Shown here: positions 59,336 through 64,000 of the stretch, one piece after another
Layout: every line of letters begins with the position of its first letter
Position numbering within the stretch: the stretch's first letter is position 1
Assembly (NCBI GenBank): GCA_030247575.1
Contig: JAOTRV010000004.1
Coordinates: 1-64,000, forward strand
Reading direction: 5' to 3'
From: Sulfuritalea sp.
Lineage (GTDB): Bacteria; Pseudomonadota; Gammaproteobacteria; Burkholderiales; Rhodocyclaceae
Length of the DNA: 64,000 nucleotides
Translations under genes and position numbers: made by a program
Notes under the pieces: model-generated
Told to the model about the DNA's origin: nothing
Seen by the model: the letters and a program-made list of their open reading frames with translations, nothing else
The model's database searches: none

Positions 59336-60691
59336 TCAGTCGTGCATCTGTTTGCAATTGCTCTCGCGGGCAAAGGTCAAAATGATCGCGGCGGCGATCA
59401 AGGTGCCGAAGATCAGCGAGAAGCCGGCCTGATAGGCCGCCGCGTCGTAAACCCGCGCGCCGGACTCGATCGCGCCGTTCCAGTTGCGGTCGAGCATCCA
59501 GCCCACCGCGGGCTGGAGAAACATGCCGCCCATCAGCGGCCCCATGTTGACCACGCCCGAGGCCGTGCCCACCAGCCGCAGCGGCACCGATTCCTTGGCC
59601 CAGGCGAAACCGATGATGATGTTGCCCGAGGCGAAGCCGGTGGGGATCAGCAGCGCCACCAGCGCCCACAGCGGCAGCGGCGCAAAGATGATCGCCGCCC
59701 AGCCCAGCAGGCCCACGCCGGCGGCGATCAGGTACAGCGGCTTGCGCCTGCCCATGCGTTCCGACCAGCTGCCCAGCAACGGCCCGCCGAGCGCCCAGGC
59801 GACCAGCAGCGTCGAGGTGATCGCGGCCGCGGTCTTGGGGTCCAGCCCATGCACCTGCCGCAGAAAGGGCACGCCCCAGAGTCCGGCGAAGGTCAGCACC
59901 GCGCCGGTGAAGCCGATCGGCACCGCGGTCAGAATCCAGACGTTGCGGTAGGACAGCACTTCCATCAGGCCGCGCAGCACGGAACTCGATTGGTGCGCGT
60001 GATGCGCGCCCTGAAAGTGGCTGGCGTAGCCGCGCTCGGCCGGATCGTCGCGCACGCGCAACCAGGTGGCGATGCACAGGATCGCGGTCAGTGCGGCCGA
60101 CACGCCCATCACCGGGCGCCAGCCGAAAGCCTCGACCAGCATCCGCAGCGGCACACCGGCCACCACGCCGCCGACGACGCCCATCAGCAGCGCCATGCCC
60201 GAAGCCAGCGCGTATTGCTGCGGCGAAAACCAGTGGCTGGCCAGCTTGAGCATGGAAACGAAAGCCACCGCCACCGAGGCGCCGATCAGCAGCCGCCCGA
60301 TGCCGGCCCAATAGATGTCCGGCGCAAACGCAAACACGGCGGTGCCCAGCGCCGCCACACCCGCCCCGACGGTGAGCAAACGGCGCGGACCCCAGCGGTC
60401 GGCGATCATTCCGGTCGGAATCTGCATCGCGACGTAGGAATAGAAATAGAAGGCCGAGAGATTGCCCAGCGCCGCACCGCCGATGGCGAACTCGGTCATC
60501 AGCCGGTCGGTAATCACGGCCGGCGCCACGCGCTGGTAGAAGCCGATCAGGTAGAGCAGGGCGCCGAGACCCCAGACCGACCACGCGAGCGCGGTCGGTG
60601 GCAGCGAGGGCATTCCCCCCAGCCCCCTGTCAAGGAAAGGGGGTGACCGAGCTTGGTCCGCTGACGCGGACATTGGTGCAGGTTCGCTCAT
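59336..60691 (-). CDS. Major facilitator superfamily transporter
   Basis: Protein of 451 residues with 12 helices and MFS motif A (MIADRWGPRRLLTVGAG) plus SERMGRRKPLYLIAAG in the second half. Substrate unknown. The ATG at 60691 overlaps the TlpA-like stop by 4 bp. About 26 N-terminal residues up to GMPSLPPTALAW are encoded by an inserted two-hairpin repeat, so the ancestral start may have been the ATG at 60613. Confidence 0.85.
   Translation of the reverse strand: MSEPAPMSASADQARSPPFLDRGLGGMPSLPPTALAWSVWGLGALLYLIGFYQRVAPAVITDRLMTEFAIGGAALGNLSAFYFYSYVAMQIPTGMIADRWGPRRLLTVGAGVAALGTAVFAFAPDIYWAGIGRLLIGASVAVAFVSMLKLASHWFSPQQYALASGMALLMGVVGGVVAGVPLRMLVEAFGWRPVMGVSAALTAILCIATWLRVRDDPAERGYASHFQGAHHAHQSSSVLRGLMEVLSYRNVWILTAVPIGFTGAVLTFAGLWGVPFLRQVHGLDPKTAAAITSTLLVAWALGGPLLGSWSERMGRRKPLYLIAAGVGLLGWAAIIFAPLPLWALVALLIPTGFASGNIIIGFAWAKESVPLRLVGTASGVVNMGPLMGGMFLQPAVGWMLDRNWNGAIESGARVYDAAAYQAGFSLIFGTLIAAAIILTFARESNCKQMHD
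60611..60680. repeat. Two-hairpin repeat, copy 2 (inside the MFS N-terminus)
   Basis: CCCCCTGTCA..GGAAAGGGGG at 60623-60643 forms the first hairpin and GTCCGC-TGAC-GCGGAC (about 60656-60671) the second. It shares most of its first half with the copy at 22880-22951. It adds a spacer between the 4-bp gene overlap and the conserved MFS start. Confidence 0.65.
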
Positions 60692-61224
60692 GCCTTGATA
60701 TTCTCCGCCCACCACAGCCGCGCCTTGAGGCCCCAGGTCGTGGCATAGCCGACCACGCGGAAACGCACATTGCCCTGTGCATCGACGACGAAATGCGTGG
60801 GCACCCCGCGCACGCCCCATTCGATCGCATGGCGGCCATCGGCATCGATCAGCTGCGGCAAATCGATGCCACGCTCCTTGAGATGCTTCAGCACCGTCGC
60901 CGCGTCGCCTGACTGCATCGCCACCGGGACGACGCGATAGTCCTGCGCCACCGAAACGATGTTGTCTTCCTCCGCCTTGCACACCGGGCACCAGGTCGAC
61001 CAGAAAGCCACCAGCGTCGGCCTGCCGTGCGCCGTGTCGCGGGCGTCTACTCTTGCGGCACTGCCGTCGGTCAGCACGCCGACGAGCGGCGGCGCCGTAC
61101 CGTCGGGCAGGCCGCGTGTCTGCCAGTACTGGGCGCCGAGTATGACGGCGAGGATCAGGGCCGCTTCGAGCGCGTGGTGCGGCTTGAACACGCGCCGCAG
61201 GCGATCACTCAAGGCGCTCAGCAC
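60688..61224 (-). CDS. TlpA-like thioredoxin-fold protein
   Basis: Protein of 178 residues anchored by one helix (LEAALILAVILGAQYW). The redoxin domain has TLVAFWSTWCPVCKAEE (CPVC active site) and GVRGVPTHFVVDAQG (cis-Pro). It acts in the periplasm as a thiol reductase. The GTG at 61224 overlaps the rhodanese stop by 7 bp. A dispersed-motif copy encodes ARVDARDTAH just before the domain. Confidence 0.85.
   Translation of the reverse strand: MLSALSDRLRRVFKPHHALEAALILAVILGAQYWQTRGLPDGTAPPLVGVLTDGSAARVDARDTAHGRPTLVAFWSTWCPVCKAEEDNIVSVAQDYRVVPVAMQSGDAATVLKHLKERGIDLPQLIDADGRHAIEWGVRGVPTHFVVDAQGNVRFRVVGYATTWGLKARLWWAENIKA
61031..61054 (+). repeat. Dispersed 24-bp motif, copy 17 (TlpA-like gene)
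   Basis: Two mismatches (positions 11 and 24). Antisense; encodes RVDARDTA. Confidence 0.85.
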
Positions 61225-61610
61225 TGCTCCCACGGCAGGCCTTCGAAACGCCAGCCGTTCATCGTGCCGCGATGATGGGTGTCGTCGAGTTCGCCTTCGA
61301 AGCCGTGCAGCACGTTGTACACCCGCGTGAAGCCGGCGGCTTCGAGCGCGTGGCCGGCATCGACCGAACGGTTGCCGCTGCGGCAGATCAGCACCACCGG
61401 CCGGTCGCCCGAGTGGCCGGCGAGCTTGCGCACCTCGCCGACGAAGTGGGGATTGACTTCCCAGTCGGGACCGTCGTTCCACGAGACGTGGCTGACGCCG
61501 GCCGGATGGCCGACGAAAAAGAATTCCATTTCGCTGCGGCAATCGACGAACAACGCGCTGGGATTGTCGTGCAGGAACTTGGCGGCTTCTTTGGGGGTCA
61601 GGTGCTTCAT
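61218..61610 (-). CDS. Rhodanese-like sulfurtransferase
   Basis: Single-domain rhodanese of 130 residues with active Cys in VVLICRSGNRSVDAGHALE and the N-terminal FVDCRSEMEFFFVGHPAGVSHV. CRSGNR is the six-residue loop of thiosulfate sulfurtransferases. It probably handles sulfane sulfur. It is followed closely by the TlpA-like and MFS genes. Confidence 0.9.
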   Translation of the reverse strand: MKHLTPKEAAKFLHDNPSALFVDCRSEMEFFFVGHPAGVSHVSWNDGPDWEVNPHFVGEVRKLAGHSGDRPVVLICRSGNRSVDAGHALEAAGFTRVYNVLHGFEGELDDTHHRGTMNGWRFEGLPWEQC

Positions 61611-61688
61611 GGGGTGCCTCCTTGTCTCGTTTGCCGCATTCTAGCGCAGCGGCATTGCCCGCCAAGCCGGCTCCGGTATAGTCGAAGC

Positions 61689-62174
61689 ATGAATCCGCTG
61701 TTGCGCACGCTTGCCGCCGTGGCATCCCGGATCGGCTTCTACGGCTTCGACGAAATTCACCTTGCCGCATTGAAACCGGGACAGGCCACCGCCCGCGAAA
61801 TCCGCGAGCGGCTCGGCGCGCCCGCTGCGGAATGGCCCAACAGCGACGGCGGCGCGACCTGGGAGTATTCGCGCGTCCCGGCCGGCACGCGCTGCTGGAT
61901 GCTGACCGTGGATGGCGGCGGCGTGCTGCAAAAAATCGAACAGGCGCTGACCGACGAAAACTTCGCCCGCATCGAAAAGGGCTGGAGCGCGGAGCAGGTG
62001 CGCCGCCTGCTGGGCAAGCCGGGCGGCGAAGCGAAGTTTCCGCTGAAGCCCGAGGTGGTCTGGGAATGGCGCATCGAGCCGCTGGGGTCCGGCAACAATG
62101 CCTGGTTCCGGGTCCATTTCGGCGTGGACGGTTACGTGACGGGCACCGGACGCCACGAGGAAACGCTGGGCTGA
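61689..62174 (+). CDS. Small protein with SmpA/BamE-like repeats (function unknown)
   Basis: Protein of 161 residues beginning [19 protein letters not shown]. The pattern [35 protein letters not shown] and [31 protein letters not shown] shows two repeats of the BamE/SmpA-like motif (start of a helix, Gly-Pro/Lys turn, W.Y/W.W strand). No lipobox is visible. Upstream of the metH riboswitch, read in the same direction. Confidence 0.7.
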   Translation: MNPLLRTLAAVASRIGFYGFDEIHLAALKPGQATAREIRERLGAPAAEWPNSDGGATWEYSRVPAGTRCWMLTVDGGGVLQKIEQALTDENFARIEKGWSAEQVRRLLGKPGGEAKFPLKPEVVWEWRIEPLGSGNNAWFRVHFGVDGYVTGTGRHEETLG

Positions 62175-62235
62175 AGGCGGCCGGGGCCGATGCTTCCCCC
62201 GGGGACGCAATGCGCTGGCGCCGGTGGGACGGCGG

Positions 62236-62241
62236 TATAAT
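62236..62241 (+). promoter_or_regulatory. -10 element before the metH leader
   Basis: Perfect TATAAT at 62236-62241; the predicted start near 62249 falls at the first base of the SAH riboswitch. The -35 region (about 62213-62218) is poor. Confidence 0.6.
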
Positions 62242-62250
62242 GCGCGTTCG

Positions 62251-62336
62251 CTTCCGAGGAGCGCTGCAAGGTGGACGGCCCCAGATTCACGGGCCGCGAC
62301 CCTAGGCTCGGAACCTGATCTCAACCGCGCTCACCC
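62251..62336 (+). ncRNA. SAH riboswitch upstream of metH
   Basis: TTCCGAGGAGCGCTGCAAGG matches the strongly conserved 5' segment of the S-adenosylhomocysteine riboswitch. P1 is closed by CTCGGAA (62307-62313), and GGGCCGC stems lie between. The 3' pseudoknot strand CGCGCTCACC follows. SAH binding would activate metH, recycling homocysteine. A GCTCACC/GGTGAGC pair (62330-62371) may be the expression platform. Confidence 0.9.
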
Positions 62337-62418
62337 ACCCCAGAAGCATTCCGCCGGGGCACAAGGTGAGCCGTCACGCAGCAAGGCTCCCCGCCCCGGT
62401 CATGGATTGGAGAGACGC

Positions 62419-64000
62419 ATGACCGCCCGCCACTTGAATTCCCCTGGCACCGCTGCACGGCCGCAGCCCGACCGCAGCACCGAATTGCGCGAACTGCTTG
62501 CGCAACGCCTCCTCATCCTCGACGGCGCCATGGGCACCATGGTGCAGCGTCACAACCTCGTCGAGGCCGATTACCGCGGTTCGCGCTTCGCCACCCACGG
62601 CAAGGACCTGAAAGGCAACAACGACCTGCTGTGCATTACGCGGCCCGATGTGATCGGCGCCATCCACGCCGAATACCTCGAAGCCGGCGCCGACATCATC
62701 GAGACCAACAGCTTCAACGCGACGCGGGTTTCGCAGGCCGAATACGGGCTGGCGGAACTGGCCTTCGAGCTGAACGTCGCCGCGGCGCGGCTGGCGCGCG
62801 AAACCGCCGACACGTTCTCGACGACCGACAAGCCGCGCTTCGTCGCCGGCGTGCTGGGGCCGACTTCGCGTACGGCCTCGCTCTCGCCCGACGTCAATGA
62901 TCCCGGCGCGCGCAACATCACCTTCGATGCGCTGGTGGCCGATTATGTCGAAGCCGCGCGCGGTTTGACCGAGGGCGGCGCCGACATCCTGCTGGTGGAA
63001 ACCATCTTCGACACGCTCAACGCCAAGGCCGCGCTGTTCGCCATCGAGAAGTTCTTCGACGAAGCCGGCCGGCGCTGGCCGGTGATGATTTCCGGCACCA
63101 TCACCGACGCCTCGGGGCGCACGCTGTCGGGCCAGACCGCCGAGGCCTTCTGGAATTCGCTGCGCCACGCACGACCGCTGTCCTTCGGCCTCAACTGTGC
63201 GCTCGGCGCCAAGGAATTGCGCCAGTACGTCGAGGAACTGTCGAAGCTCTGCGACTGCTACATCTCGGCCCACCCCAACGCCGGCCTGCCGAACGCCTTC
63301 GGCGGCTACGACGAAACGCCGCAGATGCTGGCGGACGAAATCGCCGGCTGGGGCGAGGCCGGCATCATCAACATCGCCGGCGGCTGCTGCGGCACCTCGC
63401 CGGATCACATCCGCGCCATCGCTGAAGCGCTGCAAGGCATGAAACCCCGCCGTCCCGCCAGCGCCGACTTTCGCTTGCGTCTCTCCGGCCTCGAAGCCTT
63501 CAACATCGGCGACGACAGCCTGTTCGTGAACGTCGGCGAGCGCACCAACGTCACCGGCTCGAAGGCCTTCGCCCGCATGATCCTCGAAGGCCGCTTCGAC
63601 GACGCGCTGGCCGTCGCCCGCCAGCAGGTGGAGAACGGCGCGCAGGTGGTCGACATCAACATGGACGAGGCCATGCTCGATTCGCAAGCGGCGATGGTGC
63701 GCTTCCTGCATCTGGTCGGCTCCGAGCCGGACATCTGCAAGGTGCCGCTGATGCTCGACAGCTCGAAGTGGGACGTCATCGAAGCCGGCCTCAAGTGCAT
63801 CCAGGGCAAGGGCATCGTCAATTCCATCTCGATGAAGGAAGGCGAGGCGAAGTTCCTCGAACAGGCGCGCCTGGCGCGGCGCTACGGCGCGGCGGTGATC
63901 GTCATGGCCTTCGACGAACTGGGCCAGGCCGACACCTACCGGCGCAAGATCGAGATCTGCAAGCGCGCCTACGAGGTACTGCTGGCGGACGGCTTCCCGG
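62419..64000 (+). CDS. metH: Cobalamin-dependent methionine synthase (5' part, runs off the window)
   Basis: 527 codons of a normally about 1,230-residue enzyme. The homocysteine-binding domain (1-330) carries [17 protein letters not shown] and the zinc site ending [10 protein letters not shown]. The pterin-binding domain begins [20 protein letters not shown]. The cobalamin and activation domains lie beyond base 64000. The ATG at 62419 is chosen; an ATG at 62402 opens only a 6-codon frame. A dispersed-motif copy ([10 protein letters not shown]) falls in the linker between the two domains. Confidence 0.96.
   Translation, partial: MTARHLNSPGTAARPQPDRSTELRELLAQRLLILDGAMGTMVQRHNLVEADYRGSRFATHGKDLKGNNDLLCITRPDVIGAIHAEYLEAGADIIETNSFNATRVSQAEYGLAELAFELNVAAARLARETADTFSTTDKPRFVAGVLGPTSRTASLSPDVNDPGARNITFDALVADYVEAARGLTEGGADILLVETIFDTLNAKAALFAIEKFFDEAGRRWPVMISGTITDASGRTLSGQTAEAFWNSLRHARPLSFGLNCALGAKELRQYVEELSKLCDCYISAHPNAGLPNAFGGYDETPQMLADEIAGWGEAGIINIAGGCCGTSPDHIRAIAEALQGMKPRRPASADFRLRLSGLEAFNIGDDSLFVNVGERTNVTGSKAFARMILEGRFDDALAVARQQVENGAQVVDINMDEAMLDSQAAMVRFLHLVGSEPDICKVPLMLDSSKWDVIEAGLKCIQGKGIVNSISMKEGEAKFLEQARLARRYGAAVIVMAFDELGQADTYRRKIEICKRAYEVLLADGFP
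63449..63472 (+). repeat. Dispersed 24-bp motif, copy 18 (metH)
   Basis: One mismatch (position 6). Sense; encodes RPASADF in the interdomain linker. Confidence 0.85.

Noticed and set aside
62402..62422. Upstream ATG for metH
   Set aside because: It opens a six-codon frame that stops at the real start; it could at most be a leader peptide.

Overview
The window is chromosomal DNA of a high-GC betaproteobacterium, most likely of the Rhodocyclales/Nitrosomonadales group. This is inferred from gene content and order: metXW, an incomplete PTS next to gshAB, polA beside a DUF2782 gene, zapA followed by 6S RNA, and a malonate (mat) operon with a TRAP transporter. No rRNA, tRNA or CRISPR array was seen.

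Layout. 1-3.9 kb is a mobile-element graveyard. It holds the start of an IS481-like transposase, a complete group II intron sitting in an integron attC site, a higBA toxin-antitoxin cassette, a second attC, an IS110-type transposase remnant and five 25-bp tandem repeats typical of an IS21-type end. 3.9-15.8 kb is core metabolism: metXW behind a SAM-II riboswitch, ptsI-ptsH-EIIA, apbE, gshB, gshA, and modCBA with modE and two ModE boxes. 15.9-22.9 kb has an orphan N6-adenine DNA methyltransferase, a DUF2782 gene, a LOG-family hydrolase, polA and msbA. 23.0-37.2 kb is an LPS core/O-antigen cluster of glycosyltransferases, AsnB, an SDR epimerase, an FkbM methyltransferase and an O-antigen ligase-like protein. 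37.3-46.5 kb holds zapB-like/zapA/6S RNA, EVE, TauE, GST, GDSL and acyltransferase genes, then a TPR-CHAT protease-like gene translationally coupled to an AAA/DUF4143 ATPase. 46.5-53.1 kb is a malonate catabolic operon: matR, matA, dctPQM, matB. 53.1-64 kb carries a HAD phosphatase, two DsrE paralogues, an FAD oxidoreductase, DsbB plus a DsbA-like protein, an enoyl-CoA hydratase, an MFS/TlpA/rhodanese operon, and metH behind an SAH riboswitch.

How the parts work together. Methionine metabolism is controlled at both ends of the window: SAM shuts off metXW through SAM-II and SAH switches on metH. The msbA to waaQ block builds and exports LPS. The mat operon imports malonate, activates it to malonyl-CoA and decarboxylates it.

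The most unusual signal is a 24-bp dispersed sequence found 18 times, about once per 3.5 kb. Its consensus is GCCGTGYCGCC (positions 1-11) followed by RGCGYCKACTYTC (positions 12-24). Seventeen copies lie inside 17 different protein-coding genes, in several reading frames and on both strands relative to the gene, and 14 of 18 point the same way along the chromosome. It behaves as a DNA-level motif and is not explained by the genes it sits in.
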